The notes under the pieces were generated by a model, which worked only from the letters and a program-made list of their open reading frames with translations, was not told where the DNA came from and did no database searches. A DNA stretch of 64,000 nt, from the NCBI GenBank assembly GCA_002205965.3, contig NADL03000699.1, positions 992,001-1,056,000 on the forward strand, read 5' to 3'. Shown piece by piece: positions 1 to 9,995 of the stretch. This DNA comes from Kappaphycus alvarezii. Lineage: Eukaryota; Rhodophyta; Florideophyceae; Gigartinales; Solieriaceae. The translations under genes were made by a program, and so were the position numbers. Position 1 is the first letter of the stretch, and every line of letters begins with the position of its first letter.

Positions 1-1212
1 AGAAGCTTTGCTCCTAAAAACCTGACCATCTCGTGTGTGGTCTCTTTAAGGGTCCTTATTACTACATTGGCCACTCGTCCGACAAGTCCGGCACCAATCA
101 GCCCACTGCGCGCACGCCAGTCCCACATTTTTTAATAGGTGACCCTAGGTGCTTGTGGAAAAGAATTATCTTGGATATGAAAACTTTTTTGGGGGAAATA
201 TGCCACCAGATTCCATGGGATCAAAACACCATATTAGTGTCCACAAAGTTCTACTCTCACAGCACCACCGCTCTGTGAGTTGCCGCTCTAGACCACATCA
301 CTGCAAGGAACAAGCATATTGACTTTAGGCACCAAAAAGTCAAGGAGCTGCTTCGTTGTGACATAGTTGAGCTTCAATGCGTCAGATCAAGACAGAACAA
401 ATCTAAGCTACTCTCAAAGCCGGTAAACGTGGGTTCTCTTGGCCAAATGTTGAAATTATGTAAATAATTGAGGAGCTCCCAAAAGCGTCGTTTTTCCTCT
501 AGTTTAGCAGCCACTGTAGCCGTCGTAGTACTTTTCTTCTTTTACGAAGCTAACGCCGCTGACCTATTATTTATGTTATGAACTGATGCCGTTATGTAGT
601 GATTATTTTCATATGTTCATTCCGGAAGCTTAAGACACGTGTCTCGGCATTTGTTCAACAGTGGGGGGGGATCTTTTATGTGCTCAAAAACCTGAATCGT
701 ATAGGTAGTAGTTAGACTAGAAGACTAAGAACATCTCCAGGCGACGGCTGAACCATCACCCAACCCAACAAGGAAAAGGGCAGACTAGAAGAAAATTCCA
801 CCATCTAAATACGGGATCCAGACAGCTTGAAAAACTTCTAGTTTAATCATGACTACATTACACCGCAGTCATGATTAATCACCGAAAACAGAGAACACAC
901 CTGACGTCTAGACGGGGCTCTTGCCTGATCCCCCACGAGAAATTATGAATTAAAAGGTCACTTTTTCTCTCTCATGTGTTACGTTTGCAGCCCCCACATT
1001 TAGGAGGGATACAAAATAGCAGCCGCCGCTGCAGTGCAATGTCAGTTGAATTTGTCCTTCCGAGGCATGGTGACAAATCCGCACACAGCTACGGCCAGCT
1101 AGACAAAGATAGGGTTACTGTGCTGTTTATGGCTGATACCCACCGCGGGTAGCACCTAACGTAGGAATTACAATATTACAGTATCCCAAGTACAGTGCTT
1201 AGCTCATTGCTT
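1..1212. other. gene-poor left edge
   Basis: I see no coding region I can support here. The longest open stretch (33-278, plus) is 81 codons with no recognisable motif. A G-run near 661-669 and short AT-rich tracts are the only notable features. The right end abuts a LINE 3' fragment. Confidence 0.5.
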
Positions 1213-1460
1213 ATCTTGACCGTGCACCGACTGACCGACTATTCAGTTAAGAACTAGCTGGATGGACCAAATCGTTCAAGCGCAGTGAGGCGCGCGATAT
1301 GATGGCCATAGCCACCGACGACCATAAAGCGCAACTGATACGCTGGTAGAAGCATGTGCGAATAGTAGCGTCCGAATTGTGGCATTCCCTGGCTACACGT
1401 GGTACAAACTCTCGATAAATAATACTGTGTCCGGAGAAGGGGCACCGAGGGAGTCGTAGG
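1213..1460 (-). mobile_element. LINE family 1, 3' end fragment
   Basis: This is the 3' end of the RLE-type LINE described at 56760-59030, in minus orientation. It keeps the last codons of the protein (R-x-x-x-Q-R-I-S-C-A-L-W type tail) and the 3' UTR, including the shared track GACTGACCGACTATTCAGTT. Similarity to the other copies starts at about 1213 (CTTATCTTGA) and stops near 1460, so only about 250 bp survives of a multi-kb element. The reading frame is not preserved throughout. The common point where all copies diverge marks the likely 3' terminus of the family. Confidence 0.75.
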
Positions 1461-2589
1461 ACATTCCAGGGACTATTTTCCCTATATAAAGGATACCCAG
1501 GAGTGCCAACCCTGAAGTTTGGAGGCAGCTGTCCCTCTTGCTGCAACCACCCCCGGCAACGAATTTCTTCGACCGTGTGCTCTACAATTGCAATATACCA
1601 CGTCCAGTGTTTGCGTGCGAAATTTCGAATACAATCAAATAATCTGTTTTTTATTTATTTTTGCCTGCTTACAGAGAAATCAAAATTATCAAAATTAATA
1701 AAAATTCGTTAATTTTTTATATGCGATATATTGCATTTAATAAGGCTGTGTTCTATATTTCGAATACGTATTCGATGGGGTTGCTGTTATATTCGATTTT
1801 TCTAATTCTGTGTTTGACCTGGTATAGCATTTCCCCAAAGGTTTCCTAGATGGTTTGCGGCAATCAATCAGAGTAGCCGCCATTGAAACATCTTTATCTG
1901 CACATCGATTCGTCTTGTGTCAGAGGACACGTGTTTAGCTCTTCCACAAAGGTGATAACTTCATCGCTTTCGAGAACATGCTGATCGTCGAATAGTTGAT
2001 TCGATTTTGTGAAAAAGGGGTCGTTTGCCCTTGCTGAGGTATCCATGGAGGGGTACGTTAACATTGTGGCTGGGGAAGGTGGCGTGATCTGGAAAAACAA
2101 GGCATGGATAGAGAGAAGATGATTTCCGCATCACTTTCGTGGCTCTCCTGCACCTTTCCAGGACTGCATGGATGAAGCGGTAGAAATCATTGAATTTCTA
2201 CCGTAATGGAGGTTATTAATCAAAAGAGCTTGGGCTAACTTGGATCACTATGTGTCGGTTGACAGCCGAAAAATCGTGGCATACACTATGTTACCCACGT
2301 ATGAGATGTCCACTTGTTCGGCTGTGGTTGGCTATTTGACTATATGCGAAATATCGAATTCCAAGACCGCCCAGTTCATAGGCTCAAATTGTTATATGCA
2401 ATTTTTCGAATATAATTTTTCATTGAACAGTATTTTAAGGGGCGTTAAATTCGAAGTATCGCATATAATCTGCTCGTGGGATATCGATTGTAGCGCGTAC
2501 TGCGAGGTTGGGCAGCGACGAACTTCAAATATCTTAGCTTACAGAAGAACTTTATGGTATCGTCGGTCCGCTGCAGGACACTAATTTAT
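1461..2589. other. AT-rich spacer between two LINE fragments
   Basis: No supported gene. The DNA is AT-rich with short motifs such as TTTCGAATA recurring near 1622, 1760 and 2405, which hint at an old degenerate repeat. A minus-strand open stretch at 1894-2100 (68 codons) has no recognisable domain. Confidence 0.4.
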
Positions 2590-3900
2590 ACTCATGATGT
2601 CTCTGAAGTGTACACAGACGAACCACTTTATTTAGTCTAGATCTAACTGGATGGTTCACGTCGATTACGTGCAGTAGAGTCAGAGAGATGATGGCCATAG
2701 CCACCGATGACCACAGAGCACAACTGATGCGCTTGTAGATGCGTGTGCGAATCGTAGCCGCAGTGGCGTGGTAGCGGGCCGCAATGCGTGGTATGCACGC
2801 TTCAGTAAACCAGAGTGTGTCCGATGATGGCGCACCAAGTGAATCGAAGGCGACGGGTTGGAAACGGAAACCCGGGTCGCGACAGTTTCCCGAGGGAGGT
2901 ACCAGGCGGCGGGAGAGCTTGCGGGCGAGGTCCTTGACCTTGCGTCGGTGGGCCTGAGCAGCGGCACCTGCAGCGGATTTCGTCGCTGCTGCGACGGAGG
3001 ACAAAGTATACCGGGAGACAACGGTGATGTCACAGGCAATGGGCCGCTCCCGGGGTCCAACGGAAGGACGAGGGGGTGTACATGGGTATCTGCTGGTCGC
3101 AGATCGTTGCGAGGTATTAGCAGCGGGGTTGCGGTGCCTAGGTCGTTGTGTACAGGGTTGCCACTGACGTGGCGCACAAGGTCTCGCAGCGGCGATCGGG
3201 CTTGAGCGAGAAGGAAAGACTGATCCCCGCGGAAACGTTTGCCCAGTAGAACCACTGGTCTAGCGGTACTGTACGTTCCTGTCCGCTGGAGAGCAAGAAC
3301 AGCTTCCAGGAGGCTGGCGGCAACAGCGGCAGGTAGAAACGGAGCGACCAGCAAGAAACTTTGACCTCCATGGCGTAGCGGGAGACACACTTGGTCCCAC
3401 GCATCGTCCGAGAAGGCGACGTTATGGAGGGACGTGTATGTCGAGCGCTGTAGCAAATCAAATTCGACTGCAGGATCGGCGGAGTGTGCGGGGTCGGCCA
3501 TTGAACGCATGATTGACCCGGCACGCCGTAGCTTATAGGCGATGCATATGAAACCGGGTCCGGGAATCCCGGATTTGTTCGAGAAGATGCAATACGCGGC
3601 GACATTCGGCAGTTTTGCTCCGTAGGAAAGCTTTGGTAATGGTGGAGTTACCTATGGGAGCACCCAGCAGCTCGAAACCATTTCGGAAGCACTCCGAGGG
3701 CGGGAATTCCGCCAGGAAAACCGCTCGGTCCGTGGTCGCCGAGTGTGGCCAGTAGATGCGTGTCTTCGTCGCTTTGAGGAACAGCCCAAACAAAGGGCAG
3801 AAGCGACTGAGCAGACGCAGGAGGCGCTGAAGACCATCAAGCGTCCCCATGACGGCGCCGTCATCCGCATACCACTGGTTGAGAATTATGTGTCAGCTAG
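2590..3900 (-). mobile_element. LINE family 1 (diverged subfamily), 5'-truncated copy
   Basis: A minus-strand non-LTR retrotransposon fragment. Reading from 3900 downward it begins inside the reverse transcriptase just before the catalytic box (Q-W-Y-A-D-D-G). It continues through the RT thumb (frame at 3850-3533, with F-E-L-L-G-A-P-I-G-N-S) and the linker, and ends with the C-terminal tail (F-D-S-L-G-A-P-S, then R-I-S-C-A-L-W-S-S-V-A-M at 2860-2680). Compared with the better copy at 56760-59030, the zinc-knuckle part of the endonuclease is missing through an internal deletion, and the frame changes several times. It is dead. The 5' end lies a few bases from a perfect palindrome at 3907-3938. 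Confidence 0.8.
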
Positions 3901-3906
3901 GGCTTG

Positions 3907-3938
3907 TTTACTTCATGGGTTATAACCCATGAAGTAAA
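3907..3938. repeat. perfect 32-bp palindrome
   Basis: The half-site TTTACTTCATGGGTTA is followed immediately by its exact reverse complement with no spacer. It lies directly beside the 5' truncation point of the LINE fragment at 2590-3900. It could form a cruciform, or a 16-bp RNA stem with almost no loop. Confidence 0.9.
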
Positions 3939-5293
3939 GATGATTATACATTTCTGTTGGAGTGGGTGGATGGTTCAGCCGTCGCCTCGAAATGTCTTTC
4001 ATCCTAGTCAAGCCCACTTCTTGCATGGTGCAGGTATGTGAAAACACTAAAAGATTCTCCCCCGCTCGCCTTCATTGTAACGTCATTAAATTTGGTGGCT
4101 TGAGGTGCGAACGCGTTGAAATAAGTAAAAATTGGCATTGACCTGCAATGCGGCTTGCTTGCTTGCTGGCCTCCTCTCTACGAGCGGTTCGGGTTGAGTG
4201 GCATTGGCACCTAGCGCAACATTTCACGTGCATGCACACCCCACCGTACAAGTTGACTGGGTTTTAGCCAGCATACATGTTACGGTAAATGAACCGCCCA
4301 TGTTCCCTCCTGCGGACATTTGCGGGTTCTTGACTCGTGTTCTTCGCGTTGACTTACTCAGTGGGGTTCAGGAAGGCATTCAAGACAGGGCGAAGACCCG
4401 CACTTGCATTGGGTAAGTTGCAGACGTAGGCAGGAATTCGTAGAGGTTGGCAAAGCACGTGAGTCGTGGCCAATAACGGAAGGTCGCGAACAAGAGCTAC
4501 ATGGTCTGTTTCGCCTTTCTCATTGCATTCTTTCCTCGCTTCATTAGCCTACTGCGCTCATGTGAGGTTGTCCAAACACAGAACGCCATTCTCGGGCACA
4601 AATCCGTAAGTCGAGGATTAATTAGCGTGTTGGCTGGGCTATAATGGGCAACCATTTCGGGATAGGCATTGGGGGGGAAGCACCATCTATAGTGGCACTA
4701 TAACGCGAACCCCACTGAACTGTACTCGATGGAACGTTGGTGATGAGTTTCTTACTCATTCTGATGTTGTAAGAGGGTAAGCAACGCCCTCTTCACAAAT
4801 CCCAGTAGTTCTCAACTTGATGCGCTCTCACAATGAACACCCCCCCGTTTCTCTAGCAGTATACACGCTATCGATGATTTGTCTACTTCAGCTCGATATG
4901 TACAGCATTCGTTCTTGCCAACTGGCCAAATGAATATTCGTATTTTTAGAGTGATCTTGCCAACAGAACAAAATGCTTTTGTCTTGTTGGCTGCCATTTA
5001 CACACTGTAGATTCACGGTGAATGGAGAAACTGTGGCATTGATTGATACCGTACTCTGCAAGATTAATCATTTAGGATTGATCTCAATGATTTCCAAGTG
5101 AAAAAAAAATAGTTTATCATGTCGTCCTGACGGGACCAGGCAGCCCTCCAGACAAGGTTTTATAACGTGAGCAAAGCCAATGAAATTACCGTACTAGCGT
5201 GCACACGTACTGTACTGTACAATAACAATATCATTTTGGGGGGAATCTTTTGAGTTGAAAACCCTGAACAAATCATTTTAGAGTTTCATTCAT
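3939..5293. other. gene-less stretch upstream of the nuclease gene
   Basis: No supported coding sequence. The longest open stretch (4198-4416, plus, 72 codons) has no motif. A short CGTACTGTACTG track lies near 5208, the first of the TACTG/CAGTA arrays that become frequent near host genes. Confidence 0.45.
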
Positions 5294-5324
5294 GTACTGT
5301 ACTGTACTGTACTGTACAGTACAG
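5294..5324. repeat. TACTG/CAGTA pentamer array
   Basis: Four or more tandem TACTG units switch to their reverse complement CAGTA, so the array is partly self-complementary. It sits about 260 bp upstream of the nuclease start codon. Similar arrays occur at 7124-7138, 19869-19890, 23103-23150, 45915-45926, 47679-47712 and 51244-51275. Confidence 0.85.
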
Positions 5325-5586
5325 CACATCTCCAAGTGAGATTGCCAAGCTACATAATGTATCAACATGTTAGAACTACAGGACGTACATTATGTCATAA
5401 CGGATCAACCGTCTCAGTCCGTCTGTCCCGCATTAACGTGTAGCTGCCAAAGCAACTTTCATTCAATTTGTAATCCAACTCAAGTCCGGAAATCTACTTC
5501 TTGACGACAACCAAGGTAAGTCAAAGGACCTCTCACGCCAGATTTGCCTACCTTCCCCCTCAAACCGAGTTCTTGTTCTATCTGCT

Positions 5587-6983
5587 ATGGCCATTGAACT
5601 CTCGGCACGGATGAGGTCTCTCATTCGTGGCACTTCCTTCACTGCTCGATTCTCCCGTGTAGTCGACGGTGATACCATCAAGGTTATATTACCAGAGTCT
5701 TCCACTCCTGAGAACGTGCGCATTCTATGTATCGATACCGAGGAGAGCTTTGCAGTTTCCTCAAAACCTGTCACTCCGTGGGGAAAAGCAGCAAAGAAAT
5801 TTGCGACCTCTTTTTTTTTACCTCAACAGTTACCCTAGAATTTCCTGGAAACGAACCCCTCGAGATCTCTCTTTCAAAATATCGTGACAACTACAATCGT
5901 CTTCTCGTTTATGTGTATCATGACGAAAAAGACTTTCAACAAGTCATGATCGAACAAGGTTACTCTCCCTATTTTATGAAATATGGAAACTCCCCCTTTC
6001 CTTCTCACCACCAACGTTACATAGCAGCCGAGCGTAGTGCCCAAATCGGCAGACGTGGTGTGTGGGATCAAGTCTCTGTCAACGGCTCTGTTATTCGTAA
6101 CTACGCCGCTCTCAAAGTCTGGTGGCAACTTCGGGCTTCAATTATCGATGAATACCGCGCTCTTGAAACTGAGAGTCTCAAAATTTACAACACGCGGCTC
6201 GACTACGCCACACTGCTTACTCTTGCTGCACAAAACGCCGAAGCTACCATCTTTACTGAGGTCCGTTCTGTATCCCTTGTCGCGGGAAGTGTGGGTCTTG
6301 TGAGTATTGGATCACGTGCCCGGCCTTTCAACCTGCAAATCCCGGACATTGATTCAGAAGCGGGAACCGAGATAGTCGCATTGCTCAATACCAGGTATAT
6401 TTCGGCTTCCGAGTCTTTCCCCAGAAGGAGTTACTGTTACGTGTCGGGTATGTTGGAGATGTATGGAAGTACACCGCAGATGGTGTTGAAATCAGCGAGT
6501 GCGATTACCGATTCTTATGTTAAGCCGGGAGAGGCTAGGGACGTATCTGCGCGGGCAGAATTGGGGACAGAAATGGAGGAGAATGAAGCGGACGCATTAA
6601 TGACTCCCGTGCCGGATGAAGAGGAGGTGGCAACAAGTTCGGCACGTGAGAAGAAGGCGGTGGGTGGAGTGGTCATTGCGAGTCTATTACCGAACCCAGC
6701 GGGGTTAGATTTCGGGAGGGAGACAGTGACTATAAGAAATGGATCAGATGTGGAGGTGGACTTGGATGGTTGGAGCTTGACGGATAAAGCGGGAGGAAGG
6801 GATGTATTGAGTGGGAAGATATCTGCCGGAGGGGAAGTAGTGATTAAGTTGAGTGGGAAGGGCGTAAGATTGAACAATGATGGCGACGAATTGTTTCTGA
6901 AGGACCCTGAAGGAGAGGTGCTGAACACAGCGGCTTACTCAGCAGCAGAAGTCATTTCGGGAAAGCCAATTGATTTCTCTTGA
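5587..6983 (+). CDS. staphylococcal nuclease-like protein with C-terminal lamin-tail domain; one frame shift
   Basis: The N-terminal frame (5587-5838) gives the first half of an SNase fold: V-V-D-G-D-T at about residue 20, then N-V-R-I-L-C-I-D-T-E-E. The second frame (open from 5727, used from about 5811 to 6983) gives the rest: T-V-T-L-E-F, D-N-Y-N-R-L-L-V-Y-V-Y and G-Y-S-P-Y. The residues matching the family's catalytic Asp, Asp-Thr, Glu and two Arg are all present. The last ~105 residues match a lamin-tail domain: V-T-I-R-N, L-D-G-W-S-L-T-D, L-N-N-D-G-D, D-P-E-G-E. The likely role is phosphodiesterase cleavage of nucleic acid, with the tail domain aiding binding or anchoring; both are family inferences. 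The two frames meet at a run of nine T (5811-5819) and differ by -1. A missing T in the assembly, a real mutation, or slippage on the T run would each explain it. The ATG at 5587 gives a complete domain start. Base use turns from pyrimidine-rich (before ~6250) to purine-rich (after ~6480). Confidence 0.85.
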
Positions 6984-7123
6984 TCATATCATTAGCAGGA
7001 AGGTACTGTGCAGTAGTTCCTGTGAATTAGACTGTAGTCGAGTTATTTTTGAGTGGACTGCAATTTCTGCACTGAAAGCCAATACACTGTAATGAAGAAT
7101 ATTTCTCACGAGGCATAATGGCA

Positions 7124-7167
7124 CTACTGTACTGTACTCTAAGGTAACTTTATGACTCAGTACAGTA
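7124..7167. repeat. TACTG/CAGTA arrays downstream of the nuclease gene
   Basis: ACTACTGTACTGTACT at 7124-7138 and CAGTACAGTA at 7158-7167 lie about 150 bp after the nuclease stop codon and end just before the Harbinger target duplication. Confidence 0.8.
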
Positions 7168-7460
7168 TAAGAGCATCCCCACCAGTGGTCTCAATTGATC
7201 AAATTTCTTCCTAACGTGGGGAGCTCTGGTTGGTAGTGTAAAATTTTGCTCTTTTGAGTTTTTGTTCACAGCCGTGTTTCCCAACCGGCCAAGCCAAACC
7301 CATTGCCGCATTGCTCGTACTTGGCTTATACTTGGCAGGTGCTGAACTCCAAAACTCCGCACGGCGCCAATTCCTTTGAAACAGTCTGTATCGGAAGCCA
7401 TGCAGGCTTACATTCTCGAGGAGTTGACGTCCGATAGTCTCTTCACTACTTTAAAATGAG

Positions 7461-8714
7461 TTGCTGTCTTCCGACAGCGACGATGAGGAACCACAAAGAG
7501 GTAGATCAAGACCCGGCAGAGCAGCCAATATTGATCGCAACCGCCTGCAAGGCGCACAGCGTCTATTCGAAGATTACTTCAGCTCAGAAACCGTATACAA
7601 CGAAGCACTGTTTAAACGCCGCTTTCGCATCTCAAGAAGATCCTTTTTCCTAATATACGACATTCTGAAGACATATAGTTATTTCACACAGCGACGGGAC
7701 TGTACTGGAAAACTTGGTCTGACAGGGTTGCAAAAAGCAACCGCAGCAATGCGTTGTCTTGCTTACGGTTGTGCATCAGACTCTGTTGATGAGTACCTGC
7801 GCATCGGATCCTCAACAATTGGCCAATGTCTTCAAGAGTTTGTTACAGTTGTCGTAGATAACTTTGCTGATGAATATCTGCGCTCTCCAACAGAAGAAGA
7901 TTTAAAAAGGATACTGCGCCGTTCCGAGAAGCGGGGATTCCCAGGGATGCTTGGCAGCCTGGACTGCTGCAAATGGGTTTGGAAGAACTGCCCGACCGCT
8001 TGGCATGGGCAGTTCGAGGGAAAGAAAGGTGTTCTAACAATTACCTTAAAGGCTATTGCGGATGACTCATTATGGATCTGGCACGCCTTTTTCGGCATGC
8101 CTGGCTCTTGTAATGACATCAATGTTTTGGACTGTTCTCCCTTGTCTTCTAACATTGCCAATGGGTCATATCCTCCTCCTATAGAATATAATATCTGTGG
8201 ACAGAGGAGAAATGTCCCATACTGGATGGTTGATGGCATTTACCCCATGTGGCCGTGCTTCTTGCATACGATCTTAGAACCGCTCACCGCAAAGGAGAAA
8301 ATGCTCTCAAAAGGCCAAAAGGGTGTCCGCAAAGACGTAAAAAGGGCTTTCGGAGTACTACAAGGAAAGTGACATATTATCTCTCGTCCAGGAAGGTTCT
8401 GGTCCAAGTCGCTGATGCACAAAATAATGAAATGTGTCATTATACTTCACAATATTGGCGTGGAGGAAAGGGAAGTTGACTCTGGGAGATCGTTCGACGA
8501 ACAAGAACTTGCGGAAGACGTTACTATTGGAGACGAAGCAATGCCAATGTGGGGATCTTTGGAATTTTTGGACGAAAATACAGTAGTACCGCCTGGCTCG
8601 CTTGCTTCCTTGTGCAATATGACATCGTTTACAATGAATGCGACGGAGTATTACAATACTCGGAAGTTAGTAATGGACCACTTGTGGGAAGAAAAAGGCG
8701 CTTCTTTATTGTAG
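7461..8714 (+). pseudogene. Harbinger transposase (DDE), inactivated
   Basis: About 417 codons in one frame, interrupted by a single TGA at 8370-8372. The family signature is strong: F-K-R-R-F-R-I-S-R in the N-terminal part, then G-S-L-D-C-C-K-W (first Asp), H-A-F-F-G-M-P-G-S-C-N-D-I-N-V-L-D (second Asp), Y-W-M-V-D-G-I-Y-P, and R-K-D-V-K-R-A-F-G-V-L-Q. In active relatives the last motif is R-K-D-V-E-R-A-F-G and its Glu is the third catalytic residue; here it is Lys (AAA). The TGA sits where Trp or an aromatic residue is usual (G-V-L-Q-G-K-stop-H-I-I). After the stop the frame continues to a normal C-terminus (I-L-H-N-I-G-V-E-E). The apparent changes (GAA to AAA, TGG to TGA) are G-to-A transitions. 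Confidence 0.9.
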
Positions 8715-8767
8715 CCTCGATTTGGGAGGTCACCTCTGCTACATAAAGTTAATCATCCTGTATGGCA

Positions 8768-9646
8768 TCACAACGGCGCATCGGGAGAAGACGAATCACC
8801 AGGGCTTAGAGGAATAAAACTTGACGACGCTCGTGTGCGTGCCTTGCGAAGGGCTTCCGCGCGGAGAAGGTTGAAAAACTCAACCGTTTCGGCAGTATCA
8901 CATTCGGCTGGCGCGTTGGAGAAGAGTAAAATTTCATTGTGGCGATCCAGAGCTTCGTTGCGTTCTTTCTGCAAGTCAACAGCAACTTGGGCCAGCTTGA
9001 GTTTCTTCACAGCTGAATCGGCTCTTGCAAGCGCTTCCTTCGCCTTATGTCGTCCCTTAGGTCTACCATCGGAGCGTTTTTCAGACGTTTTTGCCAACCG
9101 TTCGCCTTCATCACTGATCACAACAGCAGCATCATCCTCGTCTGGCGTATGGTCGTCCATAGAGGACTTCGGTGTGTTGTTTGAATAACCATTCATGAAC
9201 TTTTGATGGTTACGCAATAGCTTCCATGCTGCAAAGAATTTGAAAGGCTTTCCACAGTTGTCAGCTGCGGAATTAATATTCACCCCATTGTACAAGGCAG
9301 TTGCCGTTCGATAAATGTCTTCATCATTCACGCCGGTTGGCTTGGATCGTCGGATTTTTTGAACGCAGCCCGTGAATTTTACGCTCTCCTTGTTGATAAG
9401 TTTGCAGCGGCTCTTGAGGGATTCTATAGTTCTCTCCTCAGCTGTTGGGGGTTTCAACTGCCCGTAAATCTCGAAGATTTTTGTGAGGAACATCAAAGAC
9501 TTTTGCTCTGATCCAAGAATTAGATCCTCTGACGCTTTGAGCCAAGCTGTTGCGAGCGCACAGTCCTCCAGGGACGAATAGTTAGTTCCTCTGGAACGCA
9601 TCGGAGTCCTCTGTTGAGGCTGCTGCGCCTGCGTAGAGCTGGACAT
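8768..9646 (-). CDS. Harbinger accessory Myb/SANT-like DNA-binding protein
   Basis: An intact 292-residue frame. Residues ~20-150 look like the trihelix/SANT domain that accompanies PIF/Harbinger transposases (E-D-C-A-L-A-T-A-W near the start, C-G-K-P-F-K-F-F-A-A-W-K-L-L at the end). An acidic linker follows, then R-P-K-G-R-H-K-A-K-E at ~205, the motif of the NAM-associated C-terminal domain, then a coiled coil (K-K-L-K-L-A-Q-V-A-V-D-L-Q-K-E-R-N). In studied relatives this protein binds the element ends and helps import the transposase into the nucleus. It runs toward the transposase gene, with 53 bp between stops. Unlike the transposase it has no visible lesion, so it could still supply function in trans. 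Confidence 0.9.
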   Translation of the reverse strand: MSSSTQAQQPQQRTPMRSRGTNYSSLEDCALATAWLKASEDLILGSEQKSLMFLTKIFEIYGQLKPPTAEERTIESLKSRCKLINKESVKFTGCVQKIRRSKPTGVNDEDIYRTATALYNGVNINSAADNCGKPFKFFAAWKLLRNHQKFMNGYSNNTPKSSMDDHTPDEDDAAVVISDEGERLAKTSEKRSDGRPKGRHKAKEALARADSAVKKLKLAQVAVDLQKERNEALDRHNEILLFSNAPAECDTAETVEFFNLLRAEALRKARTRASSSFIPLSPGDSSSPDAPL

Positions 9647-9995
9647 GGCCGGGTGTGCAATGTGCGAAGGGGTAGAAAGAGTTCGGCTTCAACGGAGAGA
9701 TGAATGTCGAAGAGTTTGCCCCCGCAGACTTGTGCGAGGCAAGAGAAAAAGAATTGGCGGGAAGTGAATTGTGAAGTGCATTCATCCAATAGTATTGCGC
9801 CAACTGGTTTCTAGAGTTGATCAAAGAGCTATTTTCGGGGGCTGTATTTGTGAAATATAGCACCTGATTTTAGCCCATTGTAAAATTTGCTTTTTTAGTT
9901 TTACCGCTGGGAAGTCTGCAAGCTTGATCAAATCATTAAAACTCAGCAAAAAAAGATAATTTGATCATTTGCTGCAACTGGTGGGGATGCTCTAA

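Larger units (their letters stand above)
7168..9995. mobile_element. PIF/Harbinger DNA transposon, complete, with TAA target duplication
   Basis: The element spans 7171-9992. Its ends are inverted repeats, GAGCATCCCCACCAGT on the left (7171-7186) and the exact complement on the right (9977-9992), with a further shared TGATCAAATT a little inside. TAA flanks both sides (7168-7170 and 9993-9995), the TWA target duplication typical of PIF/Harbinger. It carries the two genes expected of this superfamily, convergently arranged: a DDE transposase (plus) and a Myb/SANT-like protein (minus). The length of about 2.8 kb is normal for the family. The transposase carries inactivating changes, so this copy cannot mobilise itself. 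Confidence 0.95.

Noticed and set aside
8835-9188. 117-codon plus frame with Ala/Ser-rich text
   Set aside because: It is antisense to the intact Harbinger Myb-like gene.
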